Assembly: GCA_947628305.1 (NCBI GenBank)
Contig: CANQZG010000014.1
Location: 1-64,000 of the forward strand
DNA: 64,000 bases
From: an uncultured Muribaculaceae bacterium
Lineage (GTDB): Bacteria > Bacteroidota > Bacteroidia > Bacteroidales > Muribaculaceae
Direction of reading: 5' to 3'
In this document: positions 32,671-39,709 of the stretch, in pieces
How positions within the stretch are numbered: the stretch's first letter is position 1
Layout of the letters: each line of letters opens with the position of its first letter
Notes under the pieces: model-generated
The model's database searches: none
What the model saw: the letters and a program-made list of their open reading frames with translations, nothing else
Told to the model about the DNA's origin: nothing
Made by a program: the position numbers and the translations under genes

Positions 32671-33099
32671 CTATCTACCCTCTATCCTGTGAATAAGTTT
32701 ATGGCAATCCTCACATAGAGTTACGCCGTTAGAAACATCTGTCCTGCGCTCCACGCAGTTTCTAAATCTCTCTATGTGGTGGGCGTTTAGTTTACCACCA
32801 CGCTTTCCACACCTTTGGCAAGTGTAATCATCACGCTCAAAGACTAATTTTCTCCATTCTTTATATTCTGCGTTGTTTCTACTCTCTGGATTTATTACTA
32901 TCTTGGATTTTTGTTCATCAATATCTCTTTTTATAGTAGGCCAAATGAATCTTTCGTTTCCAATAAATTCAGGAGAATCTCCCGTTTCAAAGTAGTTTAG
33001 CATTGCCATTACTAAATTGCCAATTTCTTTATTTGAAAGCGGTTCGAAATATTTATCGTAATGAATATATAGCTTAACATACTTAGAACGCTCACTCAT
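32671..33099 (-). CDS. DUF6291 domain fused to HNH endonuclease
   Basis: A 142-residue protein starting at ATG 33099 (MSERSKYVKLYIHYDKYFEP). Its first 70 residues resemble the DUF6291 domain of the next gene. From about residue 72 it becomes an HNH nuclease (WRKLVFERDDYTCQRCGKR, LNAHHIERF, GVTLCEDCHKLIH). The chimera looks like an initiator gene whose second half was replaced by a homing-type nuclease. Confidence 0.8.
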   Translation of the reverse strand: MSERSKYVKLYIHYDKYFEPLSNKEIGNLVMAMLNYFETGDSPEFIGNERFIWPTIKRDIDEQKSKIVINPESRNNAEYKEWRKLVFERDDYTCQRCGKRGGKLNAHHIERFRNCVERRTDVSNGVTLCEDCHKLIHRIEGR

Positions 33100-33127
33100 A
33101 AAACTCCCTCTTTTCGGCAAACAAAAA

Positions 33128-33165
33128 CGCCCTGTTATGGAAGTGCGGGCTTCCATAACAAGACG
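33128..33165 (-). terminator. terminator-like hairpin in the 5' leader of the replication unit
   Basis: Arms 33133-33142 and 33151-33160 pair perfectly, extended by CGTCT/GGGCG with G-U pairs, then TTTTTG on the minus strand. It lies about 70 bases after the promoter start region and 30 bases before the first gene, so it would act as an attenuator. Confidence 0.7.
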
Positions 33166-33227
33166 CTGTTGATAGATTTTACGTTTTCCAATCGCTGAAA
33201 GGCTCCCGCAAACCTATCAACAATGAG

Positions 33228-33256
33228 ATTATACCATGAACATATTACCATGTCAA
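33228..33256 (-). promoter_or_regulatory. consensus promoter of the replication unit
   Basis: Minus strand TTGACA (33256-33251), exactly 17 bases, TATAAT (33233-33228), preceded by TGG. One of the best matches in the window. Confidence 0.88.
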
Positions 33257-33281
33257 GGGGATTTTAGGTAAGGGAGTAAAA

Positions 33282-33419
33282 TTACTTTTCCTGCGTTTTC
33301 GGCTTATACTTCGTGCAGTTAGAGTTGAGCCAAGGCTTCACAGGTCTATTATTATTGCCTTTGCAACGATAGATATTGCCTTTAATGACGCAGTAAGCGC
33401 AAGTAGTACAGTTAGCCAC
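33282..33419 (-). CDS. very small Cys-rich protein
   Basis: A 45-residue protein starting at GTG 33419, nine bases after GGGGG. It has CTTCAYC, then two more Cys, and a basic C-terminus, so a small metal-binding fold is likely. It overlaps the next gene upstream and ends just before the replication promoter. Confidence 0.6.
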   Translation of the reverse strand: MANCTTCAYCVIKGNIYRCKGNNNRPVKPWLNSNCTKYKPKTQEK

Positions 33420-33651
33420 CGTTTCTTTCCCCCAAAAACTTTATGTAATCATTTTCATGTTCCATGAGATAGCAGTTAATACAATCAGGGAACTTTTCGA
33501 TAACAAAGTCTGCGAAATCACTTAAATCTGTGTAAATAAATGCGCCTCTTGCAAGCGGAGTGTCATAGGTAATCGCTATTCCAGTGTCCATATACTCACC
33601 TTTTCTGGGCTTTACATCGTTTTCCATGCAATAGCGGTCATATGGGTTCAT
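33412..33651 (-). CDS. hypothetical protein
   Basis: A 79-residue protein with GIAITYDTPLARGAFIYTDL and FPDCINCYL. It overlaps its neighbours at both ends. No family recognised. Confidence 0.55.
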   Translation of the reverse strand: MNPYDRYCMENDVKPRKGEYMDTGIAITYDTPLARGAFIYTDLSDFADFVIEKFPDCINCYLMEHENDYIKFLGERNGG

Positions 33652-33923
33652 TAGCCGTCTACTCCATCCATTTTTGCTCCGCAGTTCTGGCAGTATCTAC
33701 CGGGGTCGTTATTTGCTCCTACTCCTGCAATCATCGGCTTGTTATAGCCACAGCAAGTACAGCGAAACGCAGGAGTGAAATCATCTGTATTGATTATCCA
33801 TTTGCCATGTCTTTCTGGGTCAACAGTTGGTGTTTCGTCCAACATCATAACAGTGTAGTTTTTGCTAAGTCGCTTTTGTTTCAGGAGCCAGTTTCTAAAA
33901 TCATCAGCGTCAATTAGTCTCAT
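33651..33923 (-). CDS. zinc-ribbon protein (MRLIDAD...YCQNCGAKMD type)
   Basis: A 90-residue protein opening MRLIDADDF, with VDPERHGKWI, CTCCGY and YCQNCGAKMDG. It is the paralogue of 17306-17602. Function unknown. Confidence 0.75.
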   Translation of the reverse strand: MRLIDADDFRNWLLKQKRLSKNYTVMMLDETPTVDPERHGKWIINTDDFTPAFRCTCCGYNKPMIAGVGANNDPGRYCQNCGAKMDGVDG

Positions 33924-34135
33924 GCCACTTCCTCCAATGTGTAGGTGCTGAAATAAATCACCTTGCCAAAGCGATTCTTTCCAGCGGTAGTAACAGAACT
34001 GATTTTGTAGCCTTTCTTCCTCAAATCACAGATACGGCTTGCAAGCCTCGTGATTCCATACTCCAAAAACGCCGTTGCGGTCGTAATCGGCCCTACGTTT
34101 TGAAGATGGTACAGTACCATGTCACACTGGGTCAT
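33920..34135 (-). CDS. small winged-helix protein
   Basis: A 71-residue protein starting at ATG 34135 behind GGGGGAG. The text QCDMVLYHLQNVGPITTATAF and ITRLASRICDLRKKGYKI fits the helix-turn-helix domain often found in phage regulators; the tail forms the wing. It may regulate the nearby promoters. Confidence 0.7.
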   Translation of the reverse strand: MTQCDMVLYHLQNVGPITTATAFLEYGITRLASRICDLRKKGYKISSVTTAGKNRFGKVIYFSTYTLEEVA

Positions 34136-34305
34136 TTTCTCCCCCATAAAATAATCCTCCCTTTGATTTTTAAGATAAGCCTTTGAAGAATCGTGCGCTT
34201 CTTATATTTGTTTTTCGTTACCTTATCACAGTTACAGCAAGGACGTTGCTTTATATCTCGTTTCCAGTAACGGCACTTGTAGCAACTCGGTATATTACTA
34301 CCCAT
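34132..34305 (-). CDS. very small basic Cys-rich protein
   Basis: A 57-residue protein starting at ATG 34305 (MGSNIPSCYKCRYWKRD) with CYKC and CCNC pairs and a very basic tail. First gene after the promoter at 34328. Likely a zinc or nucleic-acid binding protein. Confidence 0.6.
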   Translation of the reverse strand: MGSNIPSCYKCRYWKRDIKQRPCCNCDKVTKNKYKKRTILQRLILKIKGRIILWGRK

Positions 34306-34327
34306 CGGTATCACCACCTTTTTAGCG

Positions 34328-34356
34328 ATTGTACCACACTATAATTTGTTTGTCAA
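34328..34356 (-). promoter_or_regulatory. promoter of the 34305-33282 unit
   Basis: Minus strand TTGACA (34356-34351), 17 bases, TACAAT (34333-34328) with TGG before it. Confidence 0.75.
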
Positions 34357-34364
34357 TAAGATTT

Positions 34365-34392
34365 AAGAGAAAGCGGTCGATTAAGACCGCTC
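34365..34392 (-). terminator. terminator of the RNA island
   Basis: Stem AGCGGTC/GACCGCT (34374-34392 region) followed by TTTCTCTT on the minus strand, directly downstream of tRNA-Glu. Confidence 0.65.
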
Positions 34393-34393
34393 A

Positions 34394-34468
34394 TGGTAGC
34401 CTGTGAGAGAATCGAACTCTCGCTTCTGGCGTGAAGGGCCAGCGTCTTAGCCACTTGACTAACAGGCC
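34394..34468 (-). tRNA. tRNA-Glu (TTC)
   Basis: Acceptor GGCCTGT with ACAGGCT (terminal G-U), D arm with TAGTCAAGTGGCTAAGA, anticodon loop CCTTCAC in stem CTGGC/GCCAG (anticodon TTC), T arm GAGAGTTCGATTCTCTC and encoded CCA. Fully canonical. Confidence 0.93.
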
Positions 34469-34542
34469 GTATGCCCGTCTTTTCCGGGCTGTCAAGGATG
34501 GTTTTCATATCCTCACGCTCCGCAAAGCGCAACCTCTATTGT

Positions 34543-34674
34543 AGTGCCAAGCGGCGGAGTCGAACCGCCCATCTCGTCTCCAGAACTTTCCCGTACCCAG
34601 TTTCGTGTATACCCTCCACGGAGCCAATAGGAAAAGCCCGACGCTGACTTGAACCGTCTTGATTATGTCTTGGC
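34543..34674 (-). ncRNA. tRNA-like RNA of about 130 bases
   Basis: The 5' end GCCAAG pairs with CTTGGC at the 3' end, which is followed by ACTA instead of ACCA, and a clean T arm (GGCGGTTCGACTCCGCC) precedes it. The interior is about 55 bases too long for a normal tRNA, and no standard anticodon arm is visible. It could be a tRNA with an insertion, a decayed tRNA or part of a larger RNA. A hairpin (GCCCGGAAAAGACGGGC) precedes it and another copy precedes tRNA-Glu. Confidence 0.45.
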
Positions 34675-34677
34675 TTA

Positions 34678-34700
34678 TCGCCCGTCTTTTCCGGGCTGTC
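34678..34700 (-). repeat. hairpin repeat before tRNA-like RNA
   Basis: Minus strand GACAGCCCGGAAAAGACGGGC is found here and again at 34473-34493; I give only its core: CCCG, loop GAAAAGA, CGGG. Each copy sits just 5' of an RNA unit, so it may guide processing. Confidence 0.6.
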
Positions 34701-34772
34701 ATGTGCATATCTTTCGATATTCAGGAGCATACACAAGACCCCGCTCTGTTTCGCATACCAACAGGCAAGCTA

Positions 34773-34841
34773 CCACTGGAATCGTCATGTGCCATAGCAG
34801 TAGATGGCGGGTGCATTGTTTCGCACTCAGAATTGCAGTGG
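34773..34841 (-). ncRNA. cloverleaf-like structured RNA element
   Basis: CCACTG (minus 34841-34836) pairs with CAGTGG (34778-34773), enclosing two hairpins: GTGC/GCAC (34826-34811) and GCCAT/ATGGC (34808-34791). Near it lie a GAAA-tetraloop hairpin (ATATC GAAA GATAT) and a 17-base near-palindrome (34846-34862). There is no coding potential. Confidence 0.45.
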
Positions 34842-34865
34842 AATAGGGTACAACTTGTACCCCGT

Positions 34866-34946
34866 TAGTGCCAACGGCTGGACTTGAACCAGCATATTAG
34901 GGCTTGCCCGTAACCCATCATTCTCTACCATTGAGATACGTTGGCA
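34866..34946 (-). tRNA. tRNA-like gene, anticodon uncertain
   Basis: Acceptor GCCAACG with CGTTGGC, D arm TCTC/GAGA with AATGGTA loop and T arm GCTGGTTCAAGTCCAGC are canonical. The anticodon arm is odd: the only five-pair stem is GGGTT/AGCCC with loop ACGGGCA, which would read GGG (Pro) but has C at position 33, and the spacing before and after the arm is too long. The 3' end is ACTA, not ACCA. Confidence 0.5.
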
Positions 34947-34947
34947 T

Positions 34948-35023
34948 TGGAGATGTGGGTAGGATTTGAACCTACGAATAACAGATTTGCAGTCTGTCCT
35001 CTTAACCACTTGAGTACCACATC
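34948..35023 (-). tRNA. tRNA-Cys (GCA)
   Basis: Acceptor GATGTGG with CCACATC, anticodon arm ACAGA-CTGCAAA-TCTGT (anticodon GCA), T arm GTAGGTTCAAATCCTAC, encoded CCA (TCTCCA). Canonical. Confidence 0.92.
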
Positions 35024-35029
35024 ATAAAG

Positions 35030-35227
35030 TGTGCGGGTGAGGATTTGCACCTCACATGGACTTCCTGCATAGACACGGCACCATATTTCAGGGACTTGGG
35101 ATTAACTCGATAATGCAGGATTGATTGGTGGAGGGATACTATCTGCTTTACCCGTGTTTTTCTTGACCCTACATCACGCACCAGTTCCTATACCCGTAAT
35201 TAGCGTCTACCTATTCCGCCACCACAC
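35030..35227 (-). ncRNA. tRNA-Leu-like ends enclosing a large insertion
   Basis: The 5' part GTGTGGT-GGCGGAATAGGTAGACGC is a textbook type II (Leu/Ser) acceptor and D arm. Its acceptor partner CCCGCAC (six of seven pairs) lies about 165 bases downstream after a good T arm (TGAGGTGCAAATCCTCA). The 198-base whole is about 110 bases too long. Inside, TCCTGCAT pairs with ATGCAGGA over 40 bases. It could be a tRNA with an insertion or part of a larger structured RNA. Confidence 0.45.
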
Positions 35228-35575
35228 ACTGTTTTTGCACCGTATGGAAATTCACAAGTGCAGTTTATTCCACTACGGTGACTTCGTTAAACTGCTCTAT
35301 CGGTCTTGACCCGTCTGGCTTTCACGGATGGCACGTCTGCCAGCATTAACAGATGGCCCACAAGTGTGCCTTACGGCCCGTGGGAACTGTTTGCCCATCT
35401 TTTGTACCATAGGGCTGATGGTTGCTCCGTGTACTTTGGAGCCGTTGTGATGGGATTTTATGATAGCCAAGTCTATTGCACCAGCACCATGTGGAGTCGA
35501 ACCATTTTGGTTTGCAGAATCGAACAGCGCTTCACCTTGGCGGGGAACCCGGCCCCGTGGTTATCACCCATCACA
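35228..35575 (-). ncRNA. unexplained structured RNA, 5' part of the RNA island
   Basis: This is the first 350 bases transcribed from the consensus promoter at 35582. There is no supported open frame. I see T-arm-like and hairpin elements (GGGGCCGGGTTCCCC; GCTCC/GGAGC; a GGCAGACGTGCC/GCCAGACGGG pair). Large phage RNAs such as ROOL (about 580 bases) and GOLLD often sit beside phage tRNAs, so this is a candidate for that class; I cannot test it by eye. Confidence 0.4.
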
Positions 35576-35581
35576 GTCAGG

Positions 35582-35610
35582 ATTATACCACATCAGTTTT
35601 TGATTGTCAA
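35582..35610 (-). promoter_or_regulatory. perfect consensus promoter of the RNA island
   Basis: Minus strand TTGACA (35610-35605), exactly 17 bases ending GTGG, TATAAT (35587-35582). The -35 box overlaps the stop of the gene above. Confidence 0.9.
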
Positions 35611-35777
35611 TCAGAATTTTGGCCTTTGTTCTTCTTAATGAAAAACTCTTTCCTGTATTTTCGTATTTGCTTGCAAGAATTACATCTGTTCCTATCCTTA
35701 CAGCACCAGCACCCGTCAAGAACGCCGTACCAAAACCATTTTGGCATTTCTGGTGGTTTTCTCTTTGCTTTACCCAT
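35607..35777 (-). CDS. small basic Cys-rich protein
   Basis: A 56-residue protein starting at ATG 35777, sharing bases with the TGA of the lipoprotein gene. It has CWCC and CNSC and a basic C-terminus. Too short for most gene finders. Function unknown. Confidence 0.6.
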   Translation of the reverse strand: MGKAKRKPPEMPKWFWYGVLDGCWCCKDRNRCNSCKQIRKYRKEFFIKKNKGQNSD

Positions 35778-36106
35778 CAATCAGAATTTTCATCGTAGAG
35801 CATGGGAGTTCCATCTGGGTTTACAAGAACTGTGAATACCCCAGTAGTATATGCACCATCACTAATTACATACATAACTTTCGTATCTCGGTGATATGCT
35901 ACTCTCCAATTTGAGCCTTCTTCAATGAATACAAACATTGAGTTAGGAGAAACATATGAGTGCGAAGATGTTTCCGTTGTGGAAGTTTCTTCTGATTTAC
36001 TCTTCTGTTCAATCGTGGTTTCCTCACTACAACATACCAGTATGAACATTAGAACGAGAGAAAGAAGATAAACAAATATGCGGTTACTTTTTAACCATTT
36101 TTTCAT
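35777..36106 (-). CDS. putative lipoprotein, DUF6440-like C-domain
   Basis: A 109-residue protein starting at ATG 36106. KKWLKSNRIF is followed by a hydrophobic stretch ending LVCCSEE, an imperfect lipobox (Val or Cys before the modified Cys), then a Ser/Thr/Glu-rich spacer. The C-domain (WRVAYHRDTKVMYVIS, TVLVNPDGTPMLY) has the style of DUF6440. A cell-surface lipoprotein expressed by a phage may block superinfection; this is inference. Confidence 0.65.
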   Translation of the reverse strand: MKKWLKSNRIFVYLLSLVLMFILVCCSEETTIEQKSKSEETSTTETSSHSYVSPNSMFVFIEEGSNWRVAYHRDTKVMYVISDGAYTTGVFTVLVNPDGTPMLYDENSD

Positions 36107-36119
36107 AATCATTCCTCCA

Positions 36120-36413
36120 TTAGTCTAAATCAAGAACTTCATGCAACCCTACTTCTGCGTCAATCTCAAATATATCGCTGTATGGGTCTGCTTCTTCATC
36201 TTCACATACCGTGAGTTTCCAGTCCGCTTTCCCGCTATGCTCTACGTCAATGTTCCAGATACCTAATTCTTCCTTGCCGTAACCGACACAAATCACTGTA
36301 CCGTCAATGAAGGTTATCCTTACACGGCTATTATAACAGCCTATCTCGTCCATGCTGTAACTGCTACCTTCAATCTCTACATTGTCATCAGAATATCCGT
36401 ATACTTTTACCAT
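36120..36413 (-). CDS. hypothetical beta-rich protein
   Basis: A 97-residue acidic protein starting at ATG 36413 (MVKVYGYSDD). Several strands alternate with acidic turns. The longer upstream frame overlaps the neighbouring gene and is rejected. No family recognised. Confidence 0.55.
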   Translation of the reverse strand: MVKVYGYSDDNVEIEGSSYSMDEIGCYNSRVRITFIDGTVICVGYGKEELGIWNIDVEHSGKADWKLTVCEDEEADPYSDIFEIDAEVGLHEVLDLD

Positions 36414-36415
36414 AA

Positions 36416-36670
36416 TTAGTCCTCCGTATTCTGCTTTATCGTGACCCTCAATTCTACTGTCCTTCCGTCTTTCAAATCCCATTCATAGCCGCTTGACGTG
36501 GCCTTTTTACAATCCGTACCGCCAAGCAACTCCATGACCATATAATCTCGGACAGCACCTAACGCTTCATCTGTGACTTCACTCTTGTTCTGCCACATAT
36601 TTTTGTTCCTGCTGTTCAAAGTTCCGGCATAAATGCCAAACGCTCCGAAACCCACATGATATTCAGCCAT
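36416..36670 (-). CDS. hypothetical protein
   Basis: An 84-residue protein starting at ATG 36670 (MAEYHVGFGAFGIYAGTL). Its N-terminus and DEALGAVRDYM helix recall a small phage family seen beside similar genes. Function unknown. Confidence 0.6.
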   Translation of the reverse strand: MAEYHVGFGAFGIYAGTLNSRNKNMWQNKSEVTDEALGAVRDYMVMELLGGTDCKKATSSGYEWDLKDGRTVELRVTIKQNTED

Positions 36671-36672
36671 TT

Positions 36673-36936
36673 TTAATCCTCCACTTTCATCTTCTTTATC
36701 GCTTTCCAGTCTATCTTCTTGCCACAGAATGGGCAATAATCGTATCTACACAAATCCGTACTCTTTCTCTTATCTGCGTAGTCTGACGGCATATATACTT
36801 TAGAATCTATGCCATATCCGCTGCGTAAAGGTGCAAGTCTCATATTTTCCTGGATATGCTCTTTCAATCCATCCAGCGTGGCTAATTCTCCACCGTCACA
36901 TCGATACAAAAGCCCTATTACACATTCATGCTCCAT
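36673..36936 (-). CDS. zinc-ribbon-containing protein
   Basis: An 87-residue protein whose C-terminus has YCPFCGKKIDW after an upstream Cys, a half zinc ribbon. It overlaps the upstream gene. Function unknown. Confidence 0.6.
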   Translation of the reverse strand: MEHECVIGLLYRCDGGELATLDGLKEHIQENMRLAPLRSGYGIDSKVYMPSDYADKRKSTDLCRYDYCPFCGKKIDWKAIKKMKVED

Positions 36937-37246
36937 AGTCTGCCTCCTGTTCTTCCTTTATCCACTTAGATACGTCACGATAGCAGTTCCTTACAGCTTG
37001 TTCTATCGTACTGCCATACCAGTGATAGTGCCTCTTAGGGCCAAGCACATAGCAATGTAATGTTATATCATAAAAGTCCGGCTCGTCACTCCTTCCACAA
37101 TCTGCTTCCTCAAAGTAGTTCAAATAGCTAAACGCTATTTCAAACTCTCCCTCATAAGGCTTGCACCCATTCGACATATCTACCTTGTCTAATGCGTCTA
37201 ATACATACCTCCGTAGCTTCAAGAACTTATCGTAACCTTCCAGCAT
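36926..37246 (-). CDS. hypothetical protein
   Basis: A 106-residue acidic protein ending in a helix with WYGSTIEQAVRNCYRDV. No family recognised; it lies between the methyltransferase and the zinc-ribbon gene. Confidence 0.55.
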   Translation of the reverse strand: MLEGYDKFLKLRRYVLDALDKVDMSNGCKPYEGEFEIAFSYLNYFEEADCGRSDEPDFYDITLHCYVLGPKRHYHWYGSTIEQAVRNCYRDVSKWIKEEQEADYGA

Positions 37247-37259
37247 TAGAAATTACCTC

Positions 37260-37880
37260 CTAAAACAAACTTAGTTGTGAAGAATACGCCGCAAATCGTT
37301 CCTCCTGCTTATCAAAGTATTCCTTGTCGATTTCAAATCCAACAAAATATAGACCAGCTTCGTAGGCCGCTATTCTGCTTGAACCGCTACCTAAGTGCGT
37401 ATCAAGTATCTTGTCACCCGGTTTTGCGTAATGCTGGAATATCCAGCGGTAAAGGGCTACGGGCTTTTGTGTTGGGTGTATTCGTGGGTCATTCATCGTA
37501 CCTTGTGGGGCGCACTCAAAAACCTTTGATATAGTTCCAAGGCCCTCTGAAATATAGGCAATTTCTGCCATGCTCATTGTGAATACATCTGAGATTGTTT
37601 TCTTTTTCCATACGATGAATCCTTTGTACGGCGGAAGTTGGAAATTGTTTGCGCCAAAAATGATTTGCTCTTTGGAAACTCTGAAAAGTTCATCAAAAAA
37701 ATCTTTACCTGGCTTGTTCCCAAAACTTTTCATGCTCCCATTTCGGCGCATATCTTTTGTAGGCTGATTTTCAACTTCATCTCTATACGGTGGGTCTACC
37801 ACGGCTAAATCGAAAGCCTTATCCGGCATCTTCCGCATGGCCTCCATACAGTCCATATTGTATGCTACGCTCTCTTGCAC
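37260..37880 (-). CDS. DNA N6-adenine-type methyltransferase
   Basis: A 206-residue enzyme. I start it at GTG 37880, eight bases after GGAGG; ATG 37895 is in frame but has no spaced site. Motif IV DPPY is at residues 29-32, HPTQKP follows, and motif I is the late DTHLGSGSS. The extreme C-terminus QLSLF matches the beta-sliding-clamp-binding pentapeptide, so it may ride the replication fork. Confidence 0.9.
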   Translation of the reverse strand: MQESVAYNMDCMEAMRKMPDKAFDLAVVDPPYRDEVENQPTKDMRRNGSMKSFGNKPGKDFFDELFRVSKEQIIFGANNFQLPPYKGFIVWKKKTISDVFTMSMAEIAYISEGLGTISKVFECAPQGTMNDPRIHPTQKPVALYRWIFQHYAKPGDKILDTHLGSGSSRIAAYEAGLYFVGFEIDKEYFDKQEERFAAYSSQLSLF

Positions 37881-37903
37881 CAAACATACCTCCATTCCTA
37901 CAC

Positions 37904-37932
37904 ATTATACTATATTTGTTGCTACCTGTCAA
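37904..37932 (-). promoter_or_regulatory. promoter of the 37880-35607 unit
   Basis: Minus strand TTGACA (37932-37927), 17 bases, TATAAT (37909-37904). Confidence 0.85.
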
Positions 37933-39672
37933 TGGGGAAATTAAAATATCCATTCTTGCAGGCACTTTATTAAACTGTACTTTAATTATTCGCTACTAAA
38001 ATGAAAATAATTAAAATTTCCCTGCAATCTCTTTAATTAAAATAATTCCTTTGACTAATTCTTTGACTAAAACCTAACTTCCTTTGACTAAGCGTTTGCT
38101 TATCTTTGCTTTTGTTAGTTAATCCAGCAACTCGTTAGGTTTTCTTACAAGTTCGTGGTTTACATAATATCGTTATCGTTAACCACAACACTTTATGCCC
38201 TTGGTAGGTTTTAATGCCAAAACTTAATTCCCTACTAAATCACTATGAATTAAATCCTATGCTATTGCTGAAACTGCTATTACCAGATTTGCCTTTATAT
38301 TCCTATTATTTATCCTATTTTAATTGAACCGCCTTATAGAGAGTGAAAAATTTTTGCGAGGGTACTCCCCGCCCCAAATCCAGCACCAGCCCCCAGTGGT
38401 AAAAAATGGGAATGATTGCTTCCCCTGCATATATGCCCCTATTCTTTCGCATAATAAGCATTCTGTTACATTATCAACCTATAAACCCACTATCTTGATG
38501 GGTTAATAGGCCTTCCTGGGCATGGATGCCCAGCGACTATAAACCTACTGAAACGGTGGGTAAATTAGCAGTTGCTAACTCCATACAATATTCAAATATT
38601 CAATTTAATCATATCATTATACATTTAATACATATAATTACAATATAAATATACAATACTTAATGTATTATGTATAAAGATATGAATACCATATAGTATA
38701 AATAGTGAATAATATACAATATGTGATGTATTATTATACAATAATAGAATAGTATATAATATAAATAAAAATAGTATATTTCTTAATTTTTTTAGCATAT
38801 ATAGGTGACATATAACAAAAAAAGATTATTATAATATACTTATTTAATTATTGTACATATAGTTATGAATAATTGTATATTGTATAGATATACATATAAT
38901 AATGAATATTTATATAATATATGTATAAGCTATGATATTATGTAAACCATATAAACCTATCATATCTATAGGTTATTATATTCCAGCAATATAACATACT
39001 ATAATGGTATGATTTATACTAAATATATCCATTAAACATAGTATATTGATATGATATAATATCTTTACCATTTAATGTAAATAAATCATAGTAAATTAGT
39101 ATGATATGATATTCTTTACAATTATTGCCATTAAACCTATCGATTTGGTATGATTTAATCATCCAGTATGTATTTCCTGTTCTTTCCATAAAACCTATCT
39201 AATTAATAGGCTATGCAGTGTTGCCATTTATTTACATATATATGGCGTGTCCTGCTGGGCGTTTTGCGGGCCTATGCGGGGAAATAGCTGCCGGGGTGGT
39301 CATGGTATATGGTGATCCGGCTGCTCAACCGTCTGCGGGCTTGCTATCGGCTCGCATTGCCATATATGGCGATAGTATCAGCCTATCAAAACAGGGACAA
39401 AAATCGTCAATGCCTTTATTTTGCGTTTTAAGGCCGTTTTAAGCCACGCCATACCAAAAACGATAAAATACACGTCTAAGCGGTCAAAACGTCTCTACGG
39501 TCATTCTAATGGCCTTTGCGGGTGTTTTACCGTTTCCGCTGCGCTTGCAATCAAGTGTTGACCCCATGTTTTCCTGTTTTTGTAAATAGTCAATAGTATT
39601 TGTCCATTTTATCTAATTTTTTAATCTGTTTTTGTGCAAGTCAACAAATCGCTGAAAAATGCAAAAAACGTG
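37933..39672. other. gene-free AT-rich region, candidate origin
   Basis: I find no supported gene here. Three copies of CTTTGACTAA lie at 38049, 38061 and 38082. Hairpins with AACCTAT/ATAGGTT-type arms occur at 38478-38510, 38954-38974 and 39194-39210, with several related half sites between. From 38580 to 39200 the sequence is about 80-90 percent A+T. A GC-richer block (39240-39560) follows. Iterated repeats plus an AT-rich stretch are what an origin would show; the layout is also compatible with a packaging or partition site. Confidence 0.45.
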
Positions 39673-39702
39673 TTGACAACAAACAATCGCTTATGGTACA
39701 AT
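39673..39702 (+). promoter_or_regulatory. promoter of the small-gene island
   Basis: TTGACA (39673-39678), 18 bases ending TATGG, TACAAT (39697-39702). Confidence 0.75.
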
Positions 39703-39709
39703 CCCTAAT

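Noticed and set aside
35030-35227. tmRNA as an explanation for the tRNA-like ends with a large insertion
   Set aside because: The 5' part is Leu/Ser-like, the acceptor lacks the Ala G3-U70 pair context, and no tag reading frame is visible. It is also too short.
35030-35227. Group I intron inside a tRNA-Leu gene
   Set aside because: The insertion of about 110 bases is far too short and I see no conserved P7/P3 core.
34505-35638. Several open frames of 60-110 codons on both strands in the RNA island
   Set aside because: They overlap canonical tRNAs or tRNA-like folds, have no ribosome sites and unusual composition. The promoter and hairpins point to RNA genes.
39218-39442. A 74-codon plus-strand frame in the GC-richer part of the gene-free region
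   Set aside because: No ribosome site and no protein-like pattern.
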